Part shown: piece by piece, positions 1 through 6,512 of the stretch
Layout of the letters: each line of letters starts with the position of its first letter
Numbering within the stretch: the stretch's first letter is position 1
Source: an uncultured Schwartzia sp.
Lineage (GTDB): Bacteria; Bacillota; Negativicutes; Selenomonadales; Selenomonadaceae
Length of the DNA stretch: 14,667 nucleotides
Direction: 5' to 3'
Assembly: GCA_905373705.1 (NCBI GenBank)
Contig: CAJPUA010000006.1
Location: forward strand, 1-14,667
Translations under genes and position numbers: made by a program
The notes under the pieces: model-generated
Database searches by the model: none
Seen by the model: the letters and a program-made list of their open reading frames with translations, nothing else
What the model was told of the DNA's origin: nothing

Positions 1-347
1 CCTCGGAGCGGATCTTTCCCGGGGGCGTGGCCTTTGGCGATACGTCGCGGGACGGGCTTCTCCGGGCGCTCTCTGAGCGCTATCACACGGCCTGCATCTG
101 TCCCACCTTCATCGACAATGACCGGCGCGTCAACAACATCTTCCTCGCCGCCGAGACGTCGCCCATCCGAGGCGTCGTTTACCATCTCCTCAAAGGCTGC
201 CATCCCTATGATATTGAAGCCATCACCATAGAGCGGCGGCTGCGGGAAAGCGGCCTGAAGTTCATCAAGATTGAGACGGACTACGGGCGGGAAGACAGCC
301 AGAACATCGCGACGCGCCTCGAGGCATTCCGGCAGACGCTGGACTGA
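1..347 (+). CDS. 2-hydroxyacyl-CoA dehydratase-family protein (subunit D / YjiM-like), C-terminal part
   Basis: The reading frame is open from base 3 to the TGA at 345-347, so only the C-terminal ~114 residues are present. A GTG at 27 is internal and not a credible start. The fragment has an ICPTFIDNDRRVNNI segment, a Cys in KGCHPYDIEA, and the closing ETDYGREDSQNIATRLEAF. This last block matches the family ending IExDY...QLxTRxEAF seen in HgdB/FldB and in the orphan YjiM/double-cubane cluster proteins. The family uses cysteines to hold a low-potential Fe-S cluster loaded by an ATP-driven activase, and such an activase follows 61 bases downstream. The CHPYD-type motif and the single-subunit setting lean toward the YjiM/double-cubane branch over a true dehydratase, but the missing N-terminus prevents a decision. 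Family is confident; substrate is unknown. Confidence 0.85.
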   Translation, partial: SERIFPGGVAFGDTSRDGLLRALSERYHTACICPTFIDNDRRVNNIFLAAETSPIRGVVYHLLKGCHPYDIEAITIERRLRESGLKFIKIETDYGREDSQNIATRLEAFRQTLD

Positions 348-351
348 GAAA

Positions 352-380
352 GCGCTTTTTTAGCGGAGGTCTTAAAGCGC
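352..380 (+). other. Short inverted repeat between dehydratase-like gene and activase
   Basis: GCGCTTT at 352-358 pairs with AAAGCGC at 374-380 around a 15-base loop, just after the upstream stop codon. No T-run follows the second arm, so it is at best a processing or stability hairpin and not a terminator. The two flanking genes are therefore probably co-transcribed. Confidence 0.3.
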
Positions 381-408
381 ACGATTTCATCATAAGGAAG
401 GGATTTTC

Positions 409-1176
409 ATGGGCTATTTCGTAGGCATCGACTTGGGGAGTACCGCCATCAAAACCGTCTTCGTCAAGGACGGTGCGTTCGCTTGGTTTAAGGCCGTCCC
501 CACCGCGCCGGGGCAGGAGCGGCTGGCGCAGGCGGTGATGGAGGAAGGCCTCGCCGCCTTGGGCGCGTCAGAGGCGGACATCGACGGCGTCGCGACCACC
601 GGCTACGGCAAGAGCCTCATTGCCGGCGCGAACCGCATCATCGACGAAGTCTCCGCGAACGCCTTGGGGATGCACATTCTAAGCGGCGGCCATGCCCGCA
701 CGATCATCAACATCGGGGGGCAGGACATCAAGATCATTCAGGTGGGCGAAAATGGGAAGCTCCTCGACTTTCGCATGAACGATAAATGCGCGGCGGGGAC
801 GGGGCGCTTCTTTGAAATGGCGGCCCGCATCCTGGACACCTCGATCCAAGACTTTGCCGCCTTGTCGGAAAAAGCGCCGGAGGCCGCTGTCATCAACAGC
901 ACCTGCGTCGTCTTCGCGGAGAGTGAGATCGTCTCCCTCGTCGCCAAGGGAACGTCGCGGGAAGCCATCGTGAAGGGGCTGCACGAATCCATCGCCCGCC
1001 GCATCGCCGGCATGATGGAAAAGACGGCCGTCGGCGGCATCTACTTAGACGGCGGCTCCGCCAACAACCGCGGCCTCGTGGAAGCCATCGAGGACGAGCT
1101 GATGGACGACGTGAACGTCCTCGACCACCCCCAGTTCACCGTAGCCTTCGGCGCCGCCAGCGCACTGGCGCAGTAA
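409..1176 (+). CDS. Acyl-CoA dehydratase activase (HgdC/BadF/YjiL-type ATP-dependent [4Fe-4S] reductase)
   Basis: 255 residues, the normal length for HgdC-type activases. The ASKHA-fold ATPase opens with GIDLGSTAIKTV (residues 6-17, phosphate loop). NIGGQDIKII (101-110) is the second nucleotide motif. DKCAAGTGRFFE (125-136) and STCVVFAESE (164-173) place Cys127 and Cys166, the spacing of the two cysteines that bind the cluster shared by the activase dimer; GGIYLDGGSANN near the C-terminus is the adenosine motif. Activases use ATP hydrolysis to push one electron from ferredoxin or flavodoxin to a very low-potential Fe-S partner, here presumably the upstream dehydratase-family protein. The ATG at 409 follows AAGGAAGGG with suitable spacing. 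Activases of this type serve either dehydratases or double-cubane proteins, and sequence alone does not say which. Confidence 0.93.
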   Translation: MGYFVGIDLGSTAIKTVFVKDGAFAWFKAVPTAPGQERLAQAVMEEGLAALGASEADIDGVATTGYGKSLIAGANRIIDEVSANALGMHILSGGHARTIINIGGQDIKIIQVGENGKLLDFRMNDKCAAGTGRFFEMAARILDTSIQDFAALSEKAPEAAVINSTCVVFAESEIVSLVAKGTSREAIVKGLHESIARRIAGMMEKTAVGGIYLDGGSANNRGLVEAIEDELMDDVNVLDHPQFTVAFGAASALAQ

Positions 1177-1212
1177 AGAAGGCGGGCAGGGATCACATGG
1201 AAACGCCAGCAG

Positions 1213-1247
1213 AAAAGCGTCTCGATCAGGCGCGAAGTTCGCTTTTT
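1213..1247 (+). terminator. Possible weak terminator after the activase
   Basis: AAAAGCG at 1213-1219 can pair with CGCTTTT at 1240-1246, followed by one more T and then ATC. The loop is about 20 bases, which is long for an intrinsic terminator. It lies between the activase stop (1176) and the receptor start (1288). I see no convincing promoter in the same 111-base gap, so partial read-through from upstream into the receptor is plausible. Confidence 0.35.
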
Positions 1248-1287
1248 ATCATACATCAGGCAACACGATAGACGATGAGGAGGAATC

Positions 1288-3081
1288 ATGATGAAACGAT
1301 TGGCCTTGCCGCTTTGCGGTTTGCTCTTGGCGGCTCCCTCGGTGGGGGCGGCACAAGAGCTGTCCGAATACATCCTTGACCCGATTTACGTCACGGCGTC
1401 GCGCTACGAGAAAAAAGACCTCGACATTCCCGCCTCGACGCAAGTCTTCACGCAGGAAGATCTTCAGGCGATGAACGCCAAGAGCGTCATGGAGGTTTTG
1501 GCGCACATTCCGGGGTTTTCCGTCAGTGAATCGCCTTCGGGAAACGGCTCCCCGGGTATACGGGGCATCACCGGTCACCTCTCCATCCTGATCAACGGGA
1601 TTCCCCTGTCTACGGAATCTTACTATCAAATGGGAACGCTCTCCATGGGCGGCATCGAGCGCATCGAAGTGGTCAAGGGCGGATCCGCCGTGCTCTACGG
1701 CAGCCGAGCCTCGGTCGGCGTCGTCAACATCATCACGAAGAAGGGCGGCGCGAGCAGCTTGGCCGTGGGCGTCGGCAATCACAGCCAAAAGGCGGTGTCG
1801 GGGAATTTCTCCTCGGAGGGGCTGTCCCTCTCCTTAGATTGGTACCACACGAAGGATGCCGGATTGGTCTATGATTCTTCCACGCAGTATTACCGAAAAT
1901 TTTTGAAGCGCCGTTCCCTCATGATGCAGTATGAGCCGAACGAACACTGGAATTTTATGTATCTTTACAACGATAAGGCGAATCTCTGCACCCGGTTCGT
2001 GAAAGCGACGGGGAAAGAAGATTCGCCATGGCGCAACGATACGCGGTACACGATGCTGCAAGGCACCTACAAGGCGGACGATCTGCGCCTGACGGCATAC
2101 TATCAGGATCGAACGTGGGATTCTCATTTAGGCCCCAGACATAATACGGATAAAGGCAAGCACTACGGCATCGACGTGGTGAACCAGTGGCATTTCAAGG
2201 GGACGAACCTCACCGTCGGCGGCACGTACGAAGCCATTCGGGCGGCGCAGCTTTCGCCTGGGAGGGGGTGGAACGACCGCAACCGCAACCACGGCTCTTT
2301 CTACTTCATGACGGAAACGCCGGTGGCGGAGCGGACGACGGTCTTGGTCGGGGCGCGCGAGGTCTTTACCGGGGACTCGGGGAATGCGTTCTGCCCGCAG
2401 GTGCAGGTGCTGCAAAAGCTCTCGGATAAGGAATCCGTATACCTGAACGTGAATAAATCCCTTTTGGAGCCGGCCCTTTCGCAGCGGTACGGCTACATGT
2501 CGACGACGACGACGCCGAACCCTGATCTAAAGCCGGAGATCGGCTGGATGTACGAGGTGGGCTGGAAGCGCAGCGTCAACGACCATGGTTTGGTCAAGGT
2601 CGGCCTCTATCACATGAAGATCGACGATCGCATTTCGACGCGGCGGCTGGCCGATGGGACGAGCCAGTATTACAATGTGGCCAGCTATAAAAATACGGGC
2701 GTCGAGGTCAGCTACGAGTGGGCCGTGCCGAAGGGACTCTCCTATGGCGTCGGCTTCTCCTACGGCGATCCGCAGGCGCAGACGAGCAGTACCAGCCCGT
2801 GGGCGCGGACGGACCAGCGCCTCGGGGCGCATGGCGAGGTGCGCTACACGATGGGGAAGAGCTCCGTCAACCTGTTTGCCAATTACGCCAGTCAACGGTA
2901 TAATTCCGATGTGACAGGATCGCTTCTGTCGGTGGACATGAATGTCCGCTATCAAATGACGGCGCAGGATGAACTGTCCCTGAAGGTCAGCAACCTTTTG
3001 AATCGGAGCGATTTCCGAGCGACGGGAAGCGCCGTTCTCCCCGAGAGAAACATTCTCCTCACCTATGAGCGCAGCTTCTAA
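1288..3081 (+). CDS. TonB-dependent outer-membrane receptor (597 aa)
   Basis: Outer-membrane beta-barrel importer powered by TonB/ExbB/ExbD. Residues 1-22 form a signal peptide (MMKR, hydrophobic core, cleavage near VGAAQE). A TonB-box-like stretch DPIYVTASR sits at 31-39. The plug domain runs from about 47 to 155 and includes VLAHIPGFSV, the Arg-Gly RGITG segment, LINGIPLS and IERIEVVKGGSAVLYGS (123-138). The barrel contains NPDLKPE, typical of the family, and ends in Phe (YERSF), the outer-membrane assembly signal. At 597 residues it is on the short side, like heme, corrinoid and small catecholate receptors. AGGAGG at 1278-1283 precedes tandem ATGs at 1288 and 1291. The second is better spaced, so the true N-terminus may be one residue shorter. 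Downstream lie a binding lipoprotein and two nitrogenase-like genes. The ligand cannot be read from sequence, and no cobalamin riboswitch precedes the gene. Confidence 0.93.
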   Translation: MMKRLALPLCGLLLAAPSVGAAQELSEYILDPIYVTASRYEKKDLDIPASTQVFTQEDLQAMNAKSVMEVLAHIPGFSVSESPSGNGSPGIRGITGHLSILINGIPLSTESYYQMGTLSMGGIERIEVVKGGSAVLYGSRASVGVVNIITKKGGASSLAVGVGNHSQKAVSGNFSSEGLSLSLDWYHTKDAGLVYDSSTQYYRKFLKRRSLMMQYEPNEHWNFMYLYNDKANLCTRFVKATGKEDSPWRNDTRYTMLQGTYKADDLRLTAYYQDRTWDSHLGPRHNTDKGKHYGIDVVNQWHFKGTNLTVGGTYEAIRAAQLSPGRGWNDRNRNHGSFYFMTETPVAERTTVLVGAREVFTGDSGNAFCPQVQVLQKLSDKESVYLNVNKSLLEPALSQRYGYMSTTTTPNPDLKPEIGWMYEVGWKRSVNDHGLVKVGLYHMKIDDRISTRRLADGTSQYYNVASYKNTGVEVSYEWAVPKGLSYGVGFSYGDPQAQTSSTSPWARTDQRLGAHGEVRYTMGKSSVNLFANYASQRYNSDVTGSLLSVDMNVRYQMTAQDELSLKVSNLLNRSDFRATGSAVLPERNILLTYERSF

Positions 3082-3101
3082 GTGCATCCGTGCTTCCTTT
3101 G

Positions 3102-3128
3102 AAAGCGAGGGTTCTCTCCCTCGCTTTT
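3102..3128 (+). terminator. Hairpin between receptor and binding-lipoprotein genes (terminator or attenuator)
   Basis: A perfect 10-base stem, AAAGCGAGGG at 3102-3111 with CCCTCGCTTT at 3118-3127, encloses a 6-base loop and is followed by TTCT. The T-tract is short, so termination may be partial and lower lipoprotein and nitrogenase-like expression relative to the receptor. I see no strong new promoter between this hairpin and the next start at 3171. Confidence 0.7.
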
Positions 3129-3170
3129 CTCATCATGCGGCGAAGAACCCGCCGATCGAGAGGGATTTTT

Positions 3171-4184
3171 ATGAAAAAAATGATTTGCCTGACGATGGTT
3201 GTTCTCGCTCTGGCCTCGTTTGGCTGCGTCCCCGCGCCTTCGGGGGCGGGCGGGGGCGCATCGGCCCCTGCCGCCTACACGGCAACGGACAGCCGGGGAA
3301 AGACGCTCACGTTTGCCGAAAAACCGACGCGCATCCTCTGCGGCTTCGTCTTTGCCGACGAGGTTCTGCTGGACTTGGTTGCCCATGATCGGATTGCGGC
3401 CCTCGACAAGTGGGTACACGACGAGGGCCTGTCCAGCGCGGTGCAGGAGGCCGCCGACGTGAAGACCGTCATCGAAATGAACACGGAATCCATCGTCGCC
3501 CAGCGGCCCGACCTCATCTTGATGCCGGAGGGCTCCCGGGGGGATTTGTCGGCGACCTTGGAGGACATGGGCTTTCGGGTTTATGTGTATAAAAATGCCC
3601 GCCGCTTGGGCGAGGTAGAGAGCATGATCCGCTCCATCGCGGCTGCTGTCGGGGAAAGGGAACGGGGGGAAGTCTTGATCGAGGCGTTCCAAAAGGATAT
3701 GGCACAGGTCAAACACATGAAAAAGCCCGGCGATCCCAAGGAGAAGGCACTGCTCTTCCTGCGGTTCGGGGCGATTGGCGGGGAAGGGACGGTCTATCAC
3801 GACGCTTTGACCGCCTTGGGCTTTTATGATTGCTACAATGAGATCCGCAAAGTCAGCGCCGTCGCTCAGGCGAGTTCCAGCATTCTCTCGAAGGAGGAAG
3901 TAATCCAAGCGAATCCCGACGTCTTTTTGCTGGCGCGTTGGACGCAGGGCGACGCCTACAAGGACAGCGAGGCGCAGCTCAGGGAGATGTATGAGGATGC
4001 GGCTTACGAGAACGTCAGCGCCGTGAAGAACCGGCGGGCTTACATCTTTCCCCAGCGGTATGTGAATTGCCTCTCGCACCACGCGGGGAAGAACCTATTG
4101 ACGCTCGCGAAAATGCTGCAAGATGCGCCCGCGGGCGGGGTTCTTTCCCCCGCGGACGACGGAGGCGGACAGAAAGCGCTATGA
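3171..4184 (+). CDS. ABC transporter substrate-binding lipoprotein, FecB/BtuF type
   Basis: 337 residues from the ATG at 3171. I chose this start over an in-frame ATG at 3090 because it begins a lipoprotein signal (MKKMICLTMVVLALASFGC, lipid-bearing Cys19) and has GAGAGGG six bases upstream; the 3090 start would put the 3102 hairpin inside the gene. A Gly/Ala/Pro linker (20-35) leads into YTATDSRGKTLTFAEKPTRI, the usual opening of the helical-backbone binding proteins for siderophores, heme and cobalamin. Family landmarks include VIEMNTESIVAQRPDLIL and EEVIQANPDVFLLA, with two lobes on either side of a long central helix. The protein would sit in the periplasm and receive ligand from the receptor encoded upstream. 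No permease or ATPase gene is adjacent, so it must use one encoded elsewhere or play another role. Its stop overlaps the next start, implying translational coupling to the nitrogenase-like gene. Confidence 0.9.
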   Translation: MKKMICLTMVVLALASFGCVPAPSGAGGGASAPAAYTATDSRGKTLTFAEKPTRILCGFVFADEVLLDLVAHDRIAALDKWVHDEGLSSAVQEAADVKTVIEMNTESIVAQRPDLILMPEGSRGDLSATLEDMGFRVYVYKNARRLGEVESMIRSIAAAVGERERGEVLIEAFQKDMAQVKHMKKPGDPKEKALLFLRFGAIGGEGTVYHDALTALGFYDCYNEIRKVSAVAQASSSILSKEEVIQANPDVFLLARWTQGDAYKDSEAQLREMYEDAAYENVSAVKNRRAYIFPQRYVNCLSHHAGKNLLTLAKMLQDAPAGGVLSPADDGGGQKAL

Positions 4185-5449
4185 TACGAAGCTCCAATCG
4201 GAAAAAAATTCGCCACTGCAATTTCATGCAGGCCTTTTTGGCGGCGGCGCACGATCCGAAGGCGGCGGTGGTGCTGCACAACACCCGCACCTGCTCGAAC
4301 ATCGCCCTGACGGCGTACCGATCCCTTCGGGAGCGGCCCACGGAAATGGCGAAAAGCGAGGGCGGCGGAGACAACCTCTTTTCTACCGCCTTCGACGATC
4401 GGGACGCCATCTTCGGCGGGGAAGAGAAATTGGCGGCGTGCCTGACGGACATCTGCGCGGTGCGCCATCCCGATTACATTTTAGTCGCCTGCGGCTGCGT
4501 TCCCGGCATGACCGGCGACGACGCGGCGGCGGTGTGCCGCGCGGTGCGCGAAAAGACCGGCGTTCCCATCCTGCTCCTCCCCGGGCAAGGCTTCATGGTG
4601 CCGGAGGGCATCGACATGACGTTGGCCGCCGCCGACCTTTTGTTTGAAGAATTTACCTATCCGCGGCGGGGCGAAGTCCCTCCTGTTTCGGATATGGCCG
4701 TACTCGTCGGCTCCGGGGCCTATTACATCGAAGGGCCGATTTTCGCGGAGCTTCGCGCCTTTTTCGACGTCTTTGGCATTACGCGCCTTTACACGCCTCC
4801 GGGCGGCATGACGAAAGCCGACTACGAGGCACTGCCCGCCGCCCGCATAGCGGCGGCGCTCTCCATGGGCGTCGTCAAGAAGGACGCGGGCGCCGCGCTG
4901 GCGGAAAAATTCGCGTCGCGCCTCCACATGCCGCTCCTCAACCTCAATGAGATCGATTCGCCGGAAGAGTTGACGGCGGCCGTTCGGGACGCAGGGGAAA
5001 AGCTGGGGCAGCGGACGGCGGCCGAGGCGTACGTCGAGGCGGGGCTACGCGCCTACCAAAAAGCGCGGGCGGCGGCGCAGCGCATCTTGACGGGCAAGCG
5101 CTGCCTCGTGGCGGCGGGGCTGCCTTTTCAGATCTTTCAGCCCCACGGGATCATCCGTTGGCTAAAGAGCCTTGATCTCACGGTGCGGGGCTTTTTCCTG
5201 CCGTCCATCGTCAGCGAGGTGCGGCGCAAAGAGTATCAGGCGTTTACCGCCGCGCAGTATCCCGAGATGATTTGCTGCGGGCCGGAGGCGGAGGAGACGG
5301 CGGCGGATTTTTTGGTGACGACGGGGGAAACGGAGACGAATCTCCCGCAATTTCGCCTCTTGCCGCAGCATTTCACCTTTGCCGGATGGGGCGACGAGGC
5401 GGCGCGCTTGGCCGCCTTTTTGGCGGGAGGTGTTTCCCATGGCGCATGA
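4181..5449 (+). CDS. Nitrogenase component 1-like oxidoreductase subunit (NifD/NifK/BchN superfamily), full length
   Basis: 422 residues from the ATG at 4181, which overlaps the preceding stop in ATGA; a GGAGG at 4161-4165 is somewhat distant. Three Rossmann-like domains are visible: about 1-165, 170-300 (begins MAVLVGSGAYYIEGP) and 305-422 (begins GKRCLVAAGLPFQIF). Domain 1 has Cys13, Cys38 in VLHNTRTC and Cys106 in CVPGMTGDD. Their spacing matches the three P-cluster cysteines of NifD (62, 88, 154), where the last lies in a CPIGLIGDD motif. DRDAIFGGEEKL (73-84) is the superfamily signature. There is no Cys between 119 and 308, so the FeMo-cofactor cysteine of true nitrogenase is absent and N2 reduction is unlikely. 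Relatives include the dark-operative protochlorophyllide, chlorophyllide and Ni-sirohydrochlorin reductases and the methylthio-alkane reductase. Substrate here is unknown. A NifH-like donor is expected but not encoded in the window. Confidence 0.85.
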   Translation: MIRSSNRKKIRHCNFMQAFLAAAHDPKAAVVLHNTRTCSNIALTAYRSLRERPTEMAKSEGGGDNLFSTAFDDRDAIFGGEEKLAACLTDICAVRHPDYILVACGCVPGMTGDDAAAVCRAVREKTGVPILLLPGQGFMVPEGIDMTLAAADLLFEEFTYPRRGEVPPVSDMAVLVGSGAYYIEGPIFAELRAFFDVFGITRLYTPPGGMTKADYEALPAARIAAALSMGVVKKDAGAALAEKFASRLHMPLLNLNEIDSPEELTAAVRDAGEKLGQRTAAEAYVEAGLRAYQKARAAAQRILTGKRCLVAAGLPFQIFQPHGIIRWLKSLDLTVRGFFLPSIVSEVRRKEYQAFTAAQYPEMICCGPEAEETAADFLVTTGETETNLPQFRLLPQHFTFAGWGDEAARLAAFLAGGVSHGA

Positions 5450-5529
5450 TCTCTTGGCGCTATCAGGATATTCTTGGACAGTGATTTGTTCTGCGGGAGG
5501 GATTTCTCATGGCGCATGACCCCTTGGCG
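5423..5529 (+). repeat. Imperfect direct repeat duplicating a ribosome site and start codon
   Basis: The 37 bases at 5423-5459 recur at 5493-5529 with five substitutions, offset by 70 bases. Each copy contains GCGGGAGG, a short spacer and ATGGCGCATGA. In the first copy, ATGGCGCATGA holds the stop of the upstream gene (5447-5449) and an ATG at 5439. In the second it holds the start of the downstream gene (5509). Confidence 0.85.
5439..5519 (+). pseudogene. 26-codon orphan reading frame, probable relic of the original downstream start
   Basis: An ATG at 5439 behind GCGGGAGG reads MAHDLLALSGYSW and stops at 5517-5519. Its first residues (MAHDLLA) nearly equal those of the intact downstream gene (MAHDPLA). 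The simplest reading is that the two nitrogenase-like genes once overlapped as ATGGCGCATGA and a duplication or deletion left this stub. It could still be translated as a short leader peptide, but nothing supports a function. Confidence 0.5.
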
Positions 5530-6354
5530 AAGTGGCGGCCCGCCGAGGCCCTCCCGGCCATCACGGGGGCGGCTGCCGCGTTTTTGTCCATTGCGGGGGC
5601 AAAAGTCATCCTCCATTCCCCCATGTGGTGCGCCGCCATCACCGAGATGCGCTTGGAGGCGGTCGGGATGCCCTGCGATGGCCTTTTCAGCACCTTTGTC
5701 GAAGAGGACGATCTCTTCTTCGGCGGGGAGGACGCGCTGCGCGAGGCGCTCCTTGAAGCGCAGGTGGTACGGGGCGATGCCCTCTTGGGCGTGGCGGTAA
5801 ACTGCGCCCCGGCCCTCATCGGCGACGATGTGCGCGGCGTCTGTGCCGCCTTCGCCGACGGAGTTCCCGTGGCGGTGGCGGAGGCGGGCGGCTTTACCGG
5901 GGAATTTGACGATGGCTACGAGAAAGCGTTTCTCGCGGTGTTAGAGACGCTGTCGCTCTCACGAATGGACAAGAAACCAAATGCCGTTAACTTCATCGGT
6001 TTTTCTCCCGTCGATGATAACGCCATTGAGACGCTGCGAAAGTTAAAACGTCTTCTCTCGTTCGGCAAAATCAAAACGAATCTGATCCTGGGCGAACCGA
6101 AAACCAGCCTCGAAAGTATCCGGCAGGCAGGATGCGCCCGGTTAAACGTGATCGTCCATGAAGCGCGCGGCGGGGAAATCGCACGCTTTCTTAAAGCGCG
6201 GCTGGGGCAGCCTTTCGTTACGGCGCCCCTTCCCCACGAAAGTAAAGAAACGCGCGAGTGGATCGCTATGATAGCGTCATACTTTGGGCTTAACCTCCCT
6301 CCGACGCTGGAAAAGGAAATTGATCGACTTAAAGCCGATACTCCGCATTGTTAA
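5509..6354 (+). CDS. Nitrogenase component 1-like oxidoreductase subunit, second copy, C-terminally short
   Basis: 281 residues. The ATG at 5509 has GGGAGGG at 5495-5501, seven bases upstream. Domain 1 (about 1-155) carries Cys41 in ILHSPMWC, the signature EEDDLFFGGEDAL (65-77) and Cys99 in CAPALIGDD. The position matching the first P-cluster Cys is Pro16 instead, in LPAITGA. Domain 2 (about 158-265) begins AVNFIGFSP and includes CARLNVIVHE and GGEIARFLKARLGQPFV. It then ends, without the third domain present in its 422-residue neighbour, so about 130-150 residues are missing. Reading on past the stop in the same frame gives no recognisable domain 3. Local G+C falls sharply near 5940: hand-counted 60-base blocks go from 75-82% at 5521-5580 and 5821-5880 to 47-48% at 5941-6120. 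It probably forms a heterodimer or heterotetramer with the upstream protein, like NifDK or BchNB. Whether this short form is functional is uncertain. Confidence 0.78.
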   Translation: MAHDPLAKWRPAEALPAITGAAAAFLSIAGAKVILHSPMWCAAITEMRLEAVGMPCDGLFSTFVEEDDLFFGGEDALREALLEAQVVRGDALLGVAVNCAPALIGDDVRGVCAAFADGVPVAVAEAGGFTGEFDDGYEKAFLAVLETLSLSRMDKKPNAVNFIGFSPVDDNAIETLRKLKRLLSFGKIKTNLILGEPKTSLESIRQAGCARLNVIVHEARGGEIARFLKARLGQPFVTAPLPHESKETREWIAMIASYFGLNLPPTLEKEIDRLKADTPHC

Positions 6355-6393
6355 GCCGTATCGACCACTCGATATAACCTTTACCGGGCAAAC

Positions 6394-6429
6394 AAAAAGC
6401 GCGAAGCTTCTTCGCTTCGCGCTTTTTTT
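6394..6429. terminator. Bidirectional intrinsic terminator
   Basis: AAAAAGCGCGAAGC at 6394-6407 and GCTTCGCGC at 6414-6422 plus seven Ts (6423-6429) form a long perfect stem with a 6-base loop. Read on the - strand it is also followed by five Ts. It ends the + strand nitrogenase-like operon and the convergent hypothetical gene at 6513-6893. The remaining bases to 6512 hold nothing I recognise. Confidence 0.9.
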
Positions 6430-6512
6430 GCGTCCCGTCCGTCATTCGGGGACGCCTGCCTTCGTCCGCGCCGCCGCGCCTCATCCGTCCGGGCAGTCAA
6501 GCAGGCCGCGTA

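Noticed and set aside
3090..3170. Upstream ATG extension of the first binding lipoprotein
   Set aside because: It would add 27 residues before the signal peptide and would include the terminator-like hairpin in coding sequence; the 3171 start has a ribosome site and begins a proper lipoprotein signal.
3078..4082. 334-codon open frame on the - strand opposite the first binding lipoprotein
   Set aside because: It is an antisense shadow in G+C-rich DNA: Arg/Gly/His/Pro-rich, with no family motif, while the + strand frame has a lipoprotein signal and family landmarks.
4067..4180. Upstream extension of the first nitrogenase-like gene
   Set aside because: The extra 38 residues lie wholly inside the lipoprotein gene and are Arg/Gly-rich; the ATGA overlap start at 4181 is simpler and puts Cys13 at the expected distance from Cys38.
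4181..6354. True nitrogen-fixing nitrogenase
   Set aside because: The full-length subunit has no Cys at the FeMo-cofactor position, the second subunit lacks a cluster Cys and a whole domain, and no nifH, nifE, nifN or nifB is present in the window.
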